Shown here: piece by piece, positions 36,058-47,793 of the stretch
Position numbering within the stretch: position 1 is the first letter of the stretch
Layout: the number at the start of each line of letters is the position of its first letter
From: Astrothelium macrocarpum
Taxonomy: Eukaryota > Ascomycota > Dothideomycetes > Trypetheliales > Trypetheliaceae
DNA length: 64,000 nucleotides
Assembly: GCA_021030915.1 (NCBI GenBank)
Contig: JAGEMR010000048.1
Coordinates: forward strand, 124,001-188,000
Direction of reading: 5' to 3'
Translations under genes and position numbers: made by a program
The notes under the pieces: model-generated
What the model was told of the DNA's origin: nothing
The model's input: only the letters and a program-made list of their open reading frames with translations
The model's database searches: none

Positions 36058-37321
36058 ATGGCGACGAAACCTTTTTTGAAGTCGTGGTTCCCTACCACAG
36101 AATGTCCCCTTATATGTAACGCCCCAATGTTTGGAACTGCCACCTCTACCATGGCAGCCGCGGTATCCAAAGCAGGCGGACTGGGAATCATTGGAGGAGG
36201 GTTCGATCTGTCCCCCGGCTCAGCGCAATTAACTGCCCTTGATACTGAGCTTGCTAAAGCTGCTTCGGCGCTTTCAATTGACCACGGCAACACTCTTCCT
36301 GTTGCCGTCGGCTTCATTACCTTTCACTCAAGCTTGAGCCATGTTATTGACACAGTTCCGCCGATTCTTGAAAAGTACAGAGTGGCTGGTGTATGGCTAG
36401 CCTTCCCCCAACCGGGAGCACATGCGAATGTGATTGAAGAGCTCAAGAAAAAAGGTCAGGAATGGGGTCTTAAGATATTTGTCCAGGTAGGTACCGTTGA
36501 GGCTGCGAAAGAAGCAGCAACTCAGGGAGCGGATGTAATTGTTGCCCAAGGAATTGATGCAGGTGGTCACCAATGGGCGCAAGGCGCGAGTATTGTTAGT
36601 TTAGTACCGGAAGTGAGAGAAATGCTCGAAAGAAACTTTTCCGGCAAAGAAATCGCCTTGCTTGCGGCTGGCGGGATTATGGATGGGAGAGGGCTGGCTG
36701 CTGCCGTAGCATTGGGTAAGTGATGGCAACTGGAGAAGATGCGGCGGATGAGGAACTGATCAAAGTAGGAGCGGAGGGCATCACCATGGGAACAAAGGTA
36801 CAGTCGTCAAATAGAAGATTTGAAGCCTACTAACAATCTCGCGGTTCATTGCTACTAAAGAGTCGCCAACTCCAGACGTGATGAAGAACGCGCTCATCGC
36901 AACCAGCGACGGAGGAGTCACAACAATCAAGTCAGAAGCTTCAAATAACGCTCAGCATTTTACCGGACTGAACTAAAACTAGGTCAACTGTACACGATAA
37001 CCTTCAAGGCACCGGTTTCTGGCCGCCTTTGTATGATGGTAGGGCGGTGATAGGCGAACCATACAATGAACACAAAGCCGGCTCCTCGGTCGAAAATCTT
37101 CTTGAGAAGTATAAAAGCGCTGGCCAAGCTGGCGATCACTCGAGAAGGATAATTTGGTGGTACGTTTCTATCATGTTTCGAGCCGTATAGGTTGAGTAGA
37201 ACTGATCTGCTGTAGTGGTACTGGCGTTGGCTTGATCAAAGAGGTCAATTCGAGCGAGGATGTTGTGAGAAATACGCTGAAGCAATATTATGAAATCGTT
37301 AAGGGAATGTCTAGGCTCTGA
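36058..37321 (+). CDS. nitronate monooxygenase, with a defective intron-2 acceptor
   Basis: Five exons (36058-36715, 36769-36797, 36845-36930, 36983-37159, 37216-37321) would give 351 residues. Family landmarks are CPLICNAPMFGTATSTMAAA, KAGGLGIIGGG, the DAGGHQ motif with the catalytic-region His, LLAAGGIMDGRG, GITMGTKFIATKESPTPDVM and the C-terminal GTGVGLIKEVNS. The enzyme is an FMN-dependent oxidase of alkyl nitronates. All junctions are in phase, but intron 2 (36798-36844) ends in CGG rather than CAG immediately before the Phe codon, although a CTAAC branch point is present. An in-frame AG at 36860-36861 would skip six residues. The gene may be mis-spliced or recently damaged. It converges on the F-box gene. 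Confidence 0.85.
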
Positions 37322-37651
37322 AGTCTTCGAGGAACCATTGGGCCAATGTACCGTTGAATCGCATCCGCAATGCTATGGAAGTCAAAGATGGAAATATGTT
37401 AAAGAAATATATCGACTGCCGTCGACCTTCGCGAGATTTGTCGAAAGATAGTGTTTTGCGATTTTGGTTTTGATAGCTACATGCAATCTCTGTGCTGGGA
37501 AATCGGGGTCAAGTTAATTCTCGTTTGGGTAGATTTTGAGATCGATCCACGCAATTGATTGCTGTATAGAATGATTACAGTAATAAATCACATACCATTT
37601 TCTGATATGCGGCGTAGCGCATATTCTACAGACATGCGAGTATTGATAAAA
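37322..37651. other. convergent intergenic region
   Basis: 330 bp between convergent stops; nothing recognised. Confidence 0.5.
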
Positions 37652-39697
37652 CTACACTTGTAGAGGAAGACTTTTCCAGTCCTCACGCCAATCTTTGCTG
37701 GCTTCTTTGGGAGGCCAGATACGATGGAATATCTGTCTGACTTCTGACCAATCTTTACTTGCTTTCCCCTCCGCTTCTAATTCGTCCGATTGTGGTTTAT
37801 CGTGAGCTGTCGACTTCTGATCGCGGATCTCCTTCCCCCGTCGACCCAGTTCCTTTACGGTGATCATGTCCTTATCATTTCCAACAACTCGCTCGATCAG
37901 CCACGAACAACTCAGTCTGTCAACTACAGGACCTATGCCACCGTTGGTCTCACCGTTTCCCCATTGGTCACCCCCGTAAGTCCATAACTTAAGGGATTGC
38001 AAGGGCTTGCCTAGTTTTGCCTGGCAAATAATGTCCCAAATTGATCGCGCCAGCGTCTCGTCCACGGCACAGTTCATGAAGGTTTCTCGCACATGACCCT
38101 TTTGCAGAAAGTCCAGCCCCAGACAGATCTCGCGATCGAATTCGTCAAATGAAGGCTCGTTTCTCCGGGTGCTGTCTCGGCTGACCCGCCAGTCAGAGCA
38201 ATCCAGGGTCAGGAAGAGGATCTCTAAACTTTCCATCTTGCCAAAGGTTCTGTAGATTTCGACCTCAATCGCGTTAGACTTGATACGTTTGACGGGAATA
38301 GCAAGCTCCCTTAACGCCGGACACTGGGCTTGGATTAGCAGGAGATGCTCTTTCTCAAATACCATAGGTATCTCTGGCCGAATGCGCCCGTTTGTTACGC
38401 TCGTCATTCCTTCGGTTGGGCGTAGACTCAGCTTTTGCAACGTGGGCCCATGTCGGGAGAGAATAGCGTCCAGAATGTTGGGATCGAGTGGACCGGATAC
38501 TATAAGCTTGTCAAGGGGCTTGAACATCTTGAAAAATGCGATAGCAGCATCGGCGTAGTCTGCCCTCTCAACCATCATATCATCGCGTGCCAGATGAGCA
38601 CGAAGTGTTTTCAGTTGTGGGAAAGAGCAGTTCTGAACGATCCACTCCATCACCTCCCCATCCATACCCCTCTCAGATGCCAGGGTATTATAGCCTCCAC
38701 CAAGAGCCAGGTGACGCAGAGAGCCGAAGTCTGTATGCTTGGCCCAAGCTCGAACGACGTCCGACGTTCGCAATTCCACTGATCCAAGGAGCGACAAAGA
38801 TGTCAAAGACCCGATGCCGCTACCGTGGACGAAACCCGGAAGACTTCGCCATAGTCCTCGGGGCCGGCGCTGTTGCGCCGAGCGAATGTACGGCAAGGTA
38901 TCTACCACAACGAGCTGCTTTAGGCTAGGAGCAAGGCCGGCAACAAGCTCCATCATCGCCTCTTGGTTGAAGTCATCGTCGCCATTGGAATCCCGCCAAG
39001 CGCATCGAACTTGGACGCTGTATAGAGAAGGTGACGTGGCTAAAACCATCTCGTAAGGATCAAGGACATCCCGCAGGAGGCTTCGCAGTCGGAACGTGAG
39101 GTGTTTGAGTTTGCATTGGGGATGCTCTTGGACAGCGTCGAGAAGGCTGGGAGGGAACTGGTTACGACAGTCATATACCAGCGTCGTTAGACCTGGTAGT
39201 CTTTTGATCAAGCTGACAACGGGTGCCCAAGCCATATCTTCTTTGGAGGATCTTTCAATGATGGGTTCACCGTGCGAGACGTGCCATCCGGAGGTCGGGA
39301 AAAGTGCTTCTTCACCAGCCAAAATCTCGTCAAGGCCGGTCTCTTCAAAATAGGCCACATCGTCCATCGTCCCAGCCTCGATCCTTGGTTCACCGGACAC
39401 CTTGGGTCTTAGACACAGGAAGCCTTTCATACTGAGACAGCGGACGTGGCGGGCGGAATCAGTAGAGGACAGAGCTTCGATGAGGGTATCAGCTTTATGC
39501 CGCAACGTCTTGGGATCGCGGACGGTGAAGTGGATTTCGCGGAACATTGATGCGATAGTAGCGCTATGGCAAGTCTTGCTGGCCAGGCGGAATTTATAGA
39601 AACTTGGTCGATGCGTCTCGTGAAGATGGTCCGCGATCATCTGTAGCGTCTCGAGTGGTAGGTCATTGATGTCTTGCCTGGCGGAAGGCGTCGCCAT
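37652..39697 (-). CDS. F-box protein with leucine-rich-like body
   Basis: A single exon of 681 residues. Residues about 10-60 are an F-box (INDLPLETLQMIADHLHETH, then FRLASKTCHSATIASMFREI), which binds Skp1 in SCF ubiquitin ligases. The remainder contains irregular leucine-rich segments (LKHLTFRLRSLLRDV, GSLTSLSLLGSVEL, LRHLALGG, LQKLSLRP, LRELAIPVKR, ESLEILFLTLDC), the probable substrate-recognition part. The C-terminal 60 residues are charged and Trp-containing. The substrate is unknown; this gene class is expanded and variable in ascomycetes. The start codon is followed by MATPSARQD and no better upstream ATG was seen. Confidence 0.85.
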   Translation of the reverse strand: MATPSARQDINDLPLETLQMIADHLHETHRPSFYKFRLASKTCHSATIASMFREIHFTVRDPKTLRHKADTLIEALSSTDSARHVRCLSMKGFLCLRPKVSGEPRIEAGTMDDVAYFEETGLDEILAGEEALFPTSGWHVSHGEPIIERSSKEDMAWAPVVSLIKRLPGLTTLVYDCRNQFPPSLLDAVQEHPQCKLKHLTFRLRSLLRDVLDPYEMVLATSPSLYSVQVRCAWRDSNGDDDFNQEAMMELVAGLAPSLKQLVVVDTLPYIRSAQQRRPRGLWRSLPGFVHGSGIGSLTSLSLLGSVELRTSDVVRAWAKHTDFGSLRHLALGGGYNTLASERGMDGEVMEWIVQNCSFPQLKTLRAHLARDDMMVERADYADAAIAFFKMFKPLDKLIVSGPLDPNILDAILSRHGPTLQKLSLRPTEGMTSVTNGRIRPEIPMVFEKEHLLLIQAQCPALRELAIPVKRIKSNAIEVEIYRTFGKMESLEILFLTLDCSDWRVSRDSTRRNEPSFDEFDREICLGLDFLQKGHVRETFMNCAVDETLARSIWDIICQAKLGKPLQSLKLWTYGGDQWGNGETNGGIGPVVDRLSCSWLIERVVGNDKDMITVKELGRRGKEIRDQKSTAHDKPQSDELEAEGKASKDWSEVRQIFHRIWPPKEASKDWREDWKSLPLQV

Positions 39698-42404
39698 AAT
39701 TGACTCGGATCAGACACAGTAGCAGGAGACGGGTTCAAAGCAGATGATCTGGGATTGTAAATATTTTGAACTGGGGGGGTGTGGTGTTGGCGTCGATGAG
39801 AAAGAGCTGGGTAGATGAGTTCAATGCGGGTGGTCTGGAATTGCGATTGTTTTGAACTCAGGAAATGTGGTATTGGCATTAGAAATCAGTCGCACCCCTT
39901 AATACAGAGGTGCATTCAGGATTCTCCTGCTGAAGCTTAAAAAGGCAGTGTTATTAGCGCAGAAATGTTTTCTCCCAGCTTTCATTTTACTAAGTCTAAT
40001 TCATCAAAACTTGAGCCAAATGTGGGGCTTTGCAACCAACACCTACTTTGAACAAAGATTATTTTGAGTAGAGTTTCAAACTGATCGATATGACGTGGGT
40101 GCCAGACAAAGCCTTACTGTATTCGAAATAGTTGGCGGCTGGCGTTTTAAAGTGCGCAGGAACTCTCTGCGAAGGCATCTCTGCGTCCGCCCACGAACAT
40201 GTACATATGAATATGTTTAAATAAAATCATTGCATGTAACTACCAGTCAACGACCTGCTACATTGCTCGAGAAAGGCAATCCAATCCAGCCGGTTATCAA
40301 AAAGTTACCTGGTTCACGCTAGCAAGCCCCAATTGGTAGCTATCCGAGCCATCGAGACTATTGTTGTGCCTTCAGCCCGGTGGAACCTCAGGTTGCTGCC
40401 TTACAAGACCTGACAGGTCCTTCAACTTGATGACCGTACGCACTTGAAGCGCCAATCGAGAACACGAACTAGTGCGGACGCCGTGTTCGATTTGACTGCG
40501 CGTCTCGATACCAGCCCGACCAAATAACGTAGAGGCGAGAACGTCACGACTCAAGCTGCAACCCAATTCCTCACAGCGTCCTGCTTGTCAGCTTCCAGAA
40601 GTTCTCTCTTCAGTCTCGCTTTGGGCAGGATAAGAAATCCAGTGCGGAACCGGCCTATTATTGGCAAAACTTTTCATCTTGAACCTTCTTAAACCATTCC
40701 TACAATTGTCCTTGAATGCAAATTAGAGCAATCGGGTAGTGAGACCACTAAATAAAAAAGCAATGATCATGTCGACCTGGTACCAACCCCAGAACGTCGT
40801 CTATCTAGACGCATAATGGGATAGAAAAGACCAGAAACAATGCTTCACTCACATACAGGGTTGACTATTATGTCAAAGCGAGATTTTCTGACGAGCTTAA
40901 CAAGTTCTCGCAGAGCAACTGTTATGACAATCTGGTCGCGATTGAGTTTAAGAAAGGGAACATAAGTAAACACTCATTGTTGGAAGAAGTTAGAACTATC
41001 ACATCTGGAGACATGACGAACATAGAACTTCCTAAAAAGGGGTCCATAGCAATGCCGAAGCTTTCACATCTGAACAAACCACATGATCAAATGATTCATG
41101 GCCGTCTAGATCACAACATTCTCAAGAGAATGGTGAAGTCACCTCGATGTGAAGGTAATCAGAGGAGCCTGGATTTCTAAAGGCTTAAATGTTTAGAACG
41201 CATGCTTGCGTCCCATCGTAATGCATGTAGGCAGATATCAGAACGTTCTTGGGATGTCTTCTGACGAATTGTTTCTTCAGAAGAGCTCTCGCCATCAAGC
41301 AATATTTGAAACTTGGAATATTATTGCCACCTACAGAATATTGACGGTTTGCTAGTCTCAGGACGAAAATTGAACAAGTTTCAACGGATGATCCATTACG
41401 CACCAATGTTCGGAAAGACTGTGCAGCGACGGCCAAACGATCCTGGACGGTTTTCAGGAACTCATCTTCCAGAAATGAGTTTCCCTCAGATACATGGAGA
41501 CCTGAGTTGGCCCGCTTGTAAGGCGCATGGGAGATCTCGCACCACAATACCATGTAATCATGCCAAAGTAGCCACGTCTTGTTAAGAGGCCATCAAATGG
41601 TTCGATAACGAGCCCTAGGTGGACAAAAGCGAGACTAATCCTGAAGGGCATACTCGCTTAAATTCCATAGCAAATGCGGTGCGAACATCGGACCTGGATT
41701 TTACACTGGATTAAAGGGATCAATTTCTCCAGGAATTGGTCAATCCATTCTCCAAAGTAGCCGAAATGATGTTATCAATCAGCGAGGAAGAGACTCTTGC
41801 CAAAAAACGATGTAACGGTGGGCGCAGAACCGAATGACGTCCGTTCTTCGGTCCAATAGTGGGAGCTTGAATAAATTGCACTGTCAAGATTCATTGAGTG
41901 GCAATACTCGCCTCAGATCAAGGATATACTATTATCTCGTATTCGCCGAATCACGCTCAGTTCTTGCGGTTCGAGGCTCAGAACGGCATGCAAAACTTTG
42001 TCTGAGTGGAATGTCGAATAGTCAAGATTATCGAACACATATGCCGCAGGGTCAACGAGAGGTGATTCAAACTGATCAGGCATCGTTCTTCAAGCCTACG
42101 GTTACCAAGAACACCGTATTGGTAAGGACGAAGTATTTTGTTGCCGATCAACGCTCTCTTGCCTTGAACATGACTATCTCCCATGATGTGGTTTGCATTC
42201 TTGCTCAGTCTGATGAATTGCAGTAGGCCACTGGATGTAGCATTAGCATGTGCTGTCTAGTGAACCAGCGAGCCGCTATGGCGAGGAATAAAATCGAAAA
42301 GATCAAACGCAATTGCTGGACATTCATCCCCCTGTTTTTCGATAACACGTCTCTCGATTGATACAAGCTTCCCGGAAGAGTCGGTCGCCAAAACAGGAGT
42401 CCCA
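39698..42404. other. gene-poor region with no recognisable genes
   Basis: About 2.7 kb where open frames are short (up to about 130 codons), overlap on both strands and cannot be joined by good splice sites. The longest minus-strand pieces (41185-41553, 42205-42469) look protein-like in composition but match nothing I know. This could be degenerate coding sequence or plain intergenic DNA. It contains the tandem repeat noted separately. Confidence 0.4.
39734..39880. repeat. imperfect tandem duplication, unit about 86 bp
   Basis: The segment starting TTCAAAGCAGATGATCTGG at 39734 recurs diverged from 39820 (TTCAATGCGGGTGGTCTGG). Both copies continue through a TTTTGAACT block and a GTGGT-TTGGC block at the same spacing. 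It lies just upstream of the F-box start codon. Confidence 0.7.
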
Positions 42405-43151
42405 TCAACCAACCAGGAGGCTACCCGTGGATATGAGCATAAACATCGCAGTGAAATGCCAGATACCAAATGAATTCAAAGTTACGCCGTTTCTTGTTCC
42501 GCTGATTGTCGTAGTATTTGTTTCCAGTCCTGCGATCACCACGATAAATTGATGACTGATGTCTGTACTTTGTACCGTAAATGTACTAGTTTGACTCATT
42601 ATTCCAGTTCCTGTAAATGCCCTCGTCACGCCTGGTGTTGTTGTTGGGGGAGGAAATTCAGTGGAAGTTCCTGTGTATTCTAGAGCACTCCGCTCTGCTC
42701 CTGTCGGAAAAGGGTTCGACATGAGATAGCTTGGTCCCGTCTGCTTCACCGTACAAATCATCCTACTGATATTTTGTGCGCGGCAGCCTTCGGAGAAAGC
42801 CCATGTGCCCGATCCTTGATTGTTAGACAGGGGCGCGATTGATGAGAACGCGACGGATGTGGGGGCAAGGGTGAGGAGTTTTGGACGGGTATCGAAGCCG
42901 CTGCATATCGGAAATGTTGGAAAGGCAGCTATACCGGTAAAACACTCTTGCAGGCAGGAGAAGGTCGTTGCTGTGGCATTAGACGCGACAAGTGAGACGT
43001 AAGTTGTCGTATTATACGGGTTGATGTTGAAGGAAGTGTAGGAGACTATCGTCTGGACAGACACTGAGACTGTCGAGCCGACTGAAGTTATAATACTAAC
43101 ATGGGCCGCAAATGCTCCTAGACATGAAGCTAAGACCAAAAAACTACGCAT
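42405..43151 (-). CDS. secreted, probably GPI-anchored Ser/Thr-rich protein
   Basis: A single exon of 248 residues. A signal peptide (MRSFLVLASCLGAFAA) is followed by a Ser/Thr/Val-rich ectodomain with several N-glycosylation sequons. It has four cysteines in the first half (FSCLQECF, ICSGF, GCRAQ) plus MICTV. A hydrophobic C-terminus (FTAMFMLISTGSLLVG) with no basic residues after it fits a GPI-attachment signal. No catalytic motif is visible. It could be a cell-wall or surface protein. The gene is divergent from the GH3 gene and may share regulation with it. I do not recognise a named family. Confidence 0.7.
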   Translation of the reverse strand: MRSFLVLASCLGAFAAHVSIITSVGSTVSVSVQTIVSYTSFNINPYNTTTYVSLVASNATATTFSCLQECFTGIAAFPTFPICSGFDTRPKLLTLAPTSVAFSSIAPLSNNQGSGTWAFSEGCRAQNISRMICTVKQTGPSYLMSNPFPTGAERSALEYTGTSTEFPPPTTTPGVTRAFTGTGIMSQTSTFTVQSTDISHQFIVVIAGLETNTTTISGTRNGVTLNSFGIWHFTAMFMLISTGSLLVG

Positions 43152-43923
43152 ACTGGTGAATTCGTGTACCCAGTGCTCGAGCTTTCGAGAGATGAAGCCA
43201 AAGACGTTGGAATATTGGCAAGAGAAAAGTTATCCCAAGAGAAGAAAATCTGGTACGTAGACAGATGATTAGATGCTAATTCAATGAGCCTTCCGAAAAG
43301 ATGTTGCAAGGAAATTCGAATGAGGGATGGAAATAATTCCTATGCTATCTGAAAATGAAATAAGAGAGTGGGAGCGTCTTCATAAATGCATCATGTGAAT
43401 GAATGATTGCTGGGTAGCTCAGGAGTCCTTATTTTTGAAGTGCACAGGGGGAAAATGGGAAAGGAGATCTTCGGTAGAACTCCGGATCAGAGGTCAAACA
43501 GGCGGAACACTCGGCGACTTAAAACAGGTTATTGGCTCCTATGTAGTGCGTGCTCAAAACTTACAACAGGCCTCACAACTGTTCTTGATCACAACAATCG
43601 AGCTTCTGCCCATCTAGCCTTTGCATCTCCAGGAAGGCGGTAGCACAGGCTTCGTGGGAACAACAAAGTTTGCGGGGTACTCCTTACTAAAGGCCCGCGC
43701 TATCACCCTTGCCCTGTCTGTTGTAATGATCTTCGGTTACTGGAAAACGTACTTTTCTCGTGCTCATTTTCTCCGAACAGTCAATGATACGCCGGCTAAT
43801 GATCCATGAACGAGATGGCGCGCCAGCTAAAGATCGCCTTGGCTCTTCTCTTTCTCTCCTCATGTCTAAGGTACATTTATTTCCAAAGACTAAGATTGCG
43901 TTCTTCAAGCGTCACTTGACATA
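43152..43923. promoter_or_regulatory. divergent promoter region of the GPI-protein and GH3 genes
   Basis: 772 bp between the two start codons. No specific regulatory site was recognised, and the short frames inside have no features. Confidence 0.4.
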
Positions 43924-46900
43924 ATGTTGCACATCAATTTTGTTGCTTTACTTGGCATTGCAACTGTTTGCGCTGAGACGCTCCTAACTGAAACATATCC
44001 GGATGCTTTTGGCTTCAATAATCCGGCGTTGAACGGGCGAAGATACCCCAGAGATGCACAATCCGCCCAAAGAGACACCTTCTTGGACAACCTTGTCAAC
44101 AATCTCACTGTTCCAGAGCTTGGTATGCAGAGTACATTGATCCCCTCATCCGTCTAATCAGTCTGTCAGTCTTGCAACTGCATCTTATGTTTGCCGATAA
44201 CATTGTGGGACCACGATCTGACAATGGACTGTATGGTAACATTCTCAAACCTGCTTCAACCCCAGCAATATTCTTAATAATTAGCGTAGATTATGCCATG
44301 CGCTTTGCGCCTTCTGCTGCCATTGGTCTTATCCATGATTGGTATCCGACGAACAAATCACAGTATAATGACTTGCAGAGATTGAACTCGGAGAAGGCTA
44401 GAGTCGACATCCCTTTTCTCCAGACGGGAGAATGTCTGCACGGAGTAGGCTCGTTCAAGCAGTCGATGTTTCCGCAATCCATTGGCATGTCTGCCTCTTT
44501 TGATACTGACCTCGTGAACCGCGTCGGTCGAGCGATTGGTATGGAGGCCAGCTCGATTGGCATTCGTGCATGTTTCGCTCCCGTCCTCGATCTTGGAAAA
44601 GATCCCAGGTGGGGCAGAGTACAAGGTGACTACCGTTTCCTGGTAAATAAGGGGCTCAGGATCTGACTTCATATACAGAGGCATGGGGTGAGGACATGGT
44701 ATTGACATCACACATGGGTGTTGCGTACGCATCGGGTTTATCAAAGAACAGCTCGTGGTCGGAACCCGATGCAGTAATTCCCGTGATGAAGGTTTGATCT
44801 CTTGTCAGGCTATTCTGAGCAATTGACTGACATTCGACTCTTAGCACTTTGCTGCTCATGGAAGTCCTCGTGCTGGGCATAATGCTGCTCCTTTCATGGG
44901 GCGTGGAGTCCGCCAGGTTCTAGCTGAGCTGCTCGTCCCATTCAAGGCAGTCGTTGATTTAGGGGGCGTGAAGGGAGTTATGATGTATACTAACATAACT
45001 TTCCAATTAGTTATACTTGGCTGACAACGGGACCAAAGGGCATACAGCGAATTCGATGAGATACCGAGCTCTGTGCACCCCGTTCTATACCAAGCCCTCG
45101 AAGACTGGGGCTTTGATGGTAAATTCCATTCTCGATGGATTAAAATTCATCCATTGCTAAAAATTATCCAGGATACGTTACAGCAGATGATACTGGTAAC
45201 GCAGTCTATCGTAGATTGTGAGGTTGCAATGTTGACTATTTTAGGGGTGGCTGAGCTTTACGCAACTCATCTTGTAGCTAATTCCCCGGCTGACGCAATA
45301 GGCCAGTGGCACAATGCCGGGGGTATGGTGCAATATTACGACTTTCCGCTTGATCTGTACCTCAATGTAAGCGATGATTCGACATCTCCTCCATCTTGCT
45401 CCATTGACCATAATCCTAGGCGACTGAAGATCTGGTCGCCAATGGCACTCTTACCACTGCAACCCTTCGGTCTTTAGCAAGAAGGGTCCTCGGTGTTAAA
45501 TACGACTTAGATCTTTTCAATAACCGATTCATTTCAGACGATGTTGATTCTCAGGCAATAACAGCTTCCCATGTTCCACTTACCCTCGAGGCTGCTCAGA
45601 AAAGTATAGTGCTTTTTGAGAATCGAAATGCAACCTTGCCTTTGAGACCAAAAGAACAGGGCATAAACAGAATTGCGCTTATCGGACCATATAGTGATAT
45701 ATTCAATTACGGCGATTATTCGGGACAATGGGGTGGTTACCCTGTTGCGAACGCTACGACTATTCGACAAGCTATGCAGTCATATCTAGCGTTCAATTCA
45801 TCCGACACCGAGCTTGTCACGAGTTGGGGGGCCAATACCTGGCTGTATAACTCTCAGTACAACATCCCGCCGTACCTTCTTTCTACGAATAACGCATCTG
45901 GAGGCCTATTGGCCACCTACTATGCTGACACAAACTTCTCCAAAGCCATGTTTCAGAAACAGGAAACACCGAGTTTGGATTGGGGGCTCTACCCGCCTAA
46001 TGGTCTGCCTTCGAATAACTTCAGCGTCATCTGGGAGGGAGATCTGACTGTTCCTGTTGATTCCGAGGTCGACGGGTGGTTAGGTGTTGCCGTGTATGCA
46101 AACACATCAGCCAGACTCTACGTAGACGGTCAATTCCTAGTCCAGTCCAATGCTACTGCTTCGGGCAATATACTGCCAAACATCGAGTCGCTGTCATACT
46201 CGACTGAGAACGGCACGTTACCTCCACCTGGTTCGGTACCCTTCCGCTTTACGCAAGGAGCCAAACATAAGATACGGCTTGAGTATCAGGCCTGGAATTA
46301 TGTACAGAAATTCGAAAACGAGAACTCACTAAATGCCCAAGTACTGCTGTTCTGGAATTTGGTAGACCAGTACAATCCTGTAGAAAAGGTCAACACTTCT
46401 CCGAGATAGACCAATGATCACGATTGACGTAATCTCATAGGCCATTGATCTCGGGAAGACTTCAGATGTTGTCGTTCTTGCTGTTGGCGCAAATTGGAAC
46501 AGTGACGCCGAAAATGGCGACCGGGGCACATTAGGACTTTCTCTTAACCAGAGTGGGTGTTCAATCTACGGAATCACCGTACAAAAGTTAACACAGCTCT
46601 AGCCGCACTTGCCAATGCTATATTCGCATTAGACAAGCCCGTTGTCTTGGTCCTTCAAGGCGGGCGTCCGTTTGCAATACCCGAATATTACAGCCAAGCT
46701 GCGGCTGTACTTAATGCAGTATGCTGATGTTAATGGGCCTGAAAAGACTATGACTCACTGTTTCATAGTTTTTCCCTGGTCAATCGGGAGGCCAAGCAAT
46801 TTCTGATGTAATTTTCGGAATCTTCAATCCAGGCGGGCGACAACCTCTAAGCGTTCCCTATGATGTGGGGACATTGCCTGTCTATTACAAGTGAGCGTTG

Positions 46901-47473
46901 ACTATTATACTAAATGCTGCGCACTAACGTCTTCAACAGCTATAAACCATCTGCCCTCCTCCAAAACTACACGGATATCGAGACTTATCCAATTGTGAGT
47001 GCCCTATCTACTGTCGTCCCCAGTAACTTCTAATAGATGACTTTGTTCAGTATCCGTTTGGCCACGGTCTATCTTATAGCCAGTTCTCCGCTTCTAATTT
47101 TGCAGCATCATCTGCCTCCTCGAATGCGTCCAGTAACTCAGCGACCTTCACGAACTCATCGACGATCGTCTTCTCTGTCCAGATCACCAACGCTGGATCC
47201 CTTGACGGAAGTCATGTGCCGCAGGTATATCTGCTCGGGCGAGTATCCTCCGTCACTCGCCCTGTCAGGCAGTTAGTCGCTTTCACGCGCGTTTACCTTT
47301 CTGCTGGCGAGACACGCACGGTAAGCATGGAGTTGGATGTCGACAGATATCTGTCAATACTGGACCGCACCTACAGTTGGGTTGTGGAGAAGGGAGACTA
47401 TACCTTTGCACTTATGGATAATGGAGGGAGCCAGGCCAGCACCGCGACAAACCTGACTTTGACCTGTATCTAA
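43924..47473 (+). CDS. glycoside hydrolase family 3 with PA14 domain, secreted
   Basis: Fourteen exons: 43924-44122, 44170-44235, 44290-44625, 44679-44791, 44845-44984, 45039-45118, 45172-45195, 45245-45366, 45420-46388, 46441-46552, 46597-46718, 46769-46890, 46940-46994, 47051-47473. All are in phase and give 960 residues. A signal peptide leads into the GH3 N-terminal barrel (FADNIVGPRSDNGLY, IHDWYPTNKSQYNDLQRLN, GECLHGVGSFKQSMFPQSIG, DLGKDPRWGRVQEAWGED, HFAAHGSPRAGHNAAPF). The nucleophile is predicted as Asp317 in GYVTADDTG, carried by the 24-nt exon 7. A PA14 insertion (about 450-590; GGLLATYYADTNFS) precedes the rest of the second domain and an Fn3-like end (YPFGHGLSYSQF). Likely a beta-glucosidase or beta-xylosidase acting outside the cell. 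The exon number is unusually high. Confidence 0.92.
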
Positions 47474-47793
47474 TGCATTCTCGGTAGTGCCAAAAATGGC
47501 AGTCGTGCTCGGCAGTCTACAGAAATAGCAATCCAAACTTAGGCTTGTAAACAGCTATATTTAGAGCCATACAAGTAGACCACATATTGAAATAACCAAC
47601 AAGCCACTCGTAGCTGCATTGAGACTGCACGAATTTCCCGTTCCCGGAGAATCTCTAGAGACCTCTTACGCCTTTGACCCTTGACCTTAATTCCAACAGC
47701 TTAGGGCCTCGTTACTATGCCTGAAGGTATCGGCTATTTGTGCCGCCGTGGCGTCGGATCATTGCATAAAATGCTGGAAATGTATATCAGCCA
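47474..47793. other. convergent intergenic region
   Basis: 320 bp between the stops of the GH3 and AAA genes; nothing recognised. Confidence 0.5.

Noticed and set aside
42405..42469. A second minus-strand gene overlapping the 3' end of the GPI-protein gene (WLVDGTPVLATDSSG frame)
   Set aside because: Short, overlapping in another frame, and with no in-phase continuation.
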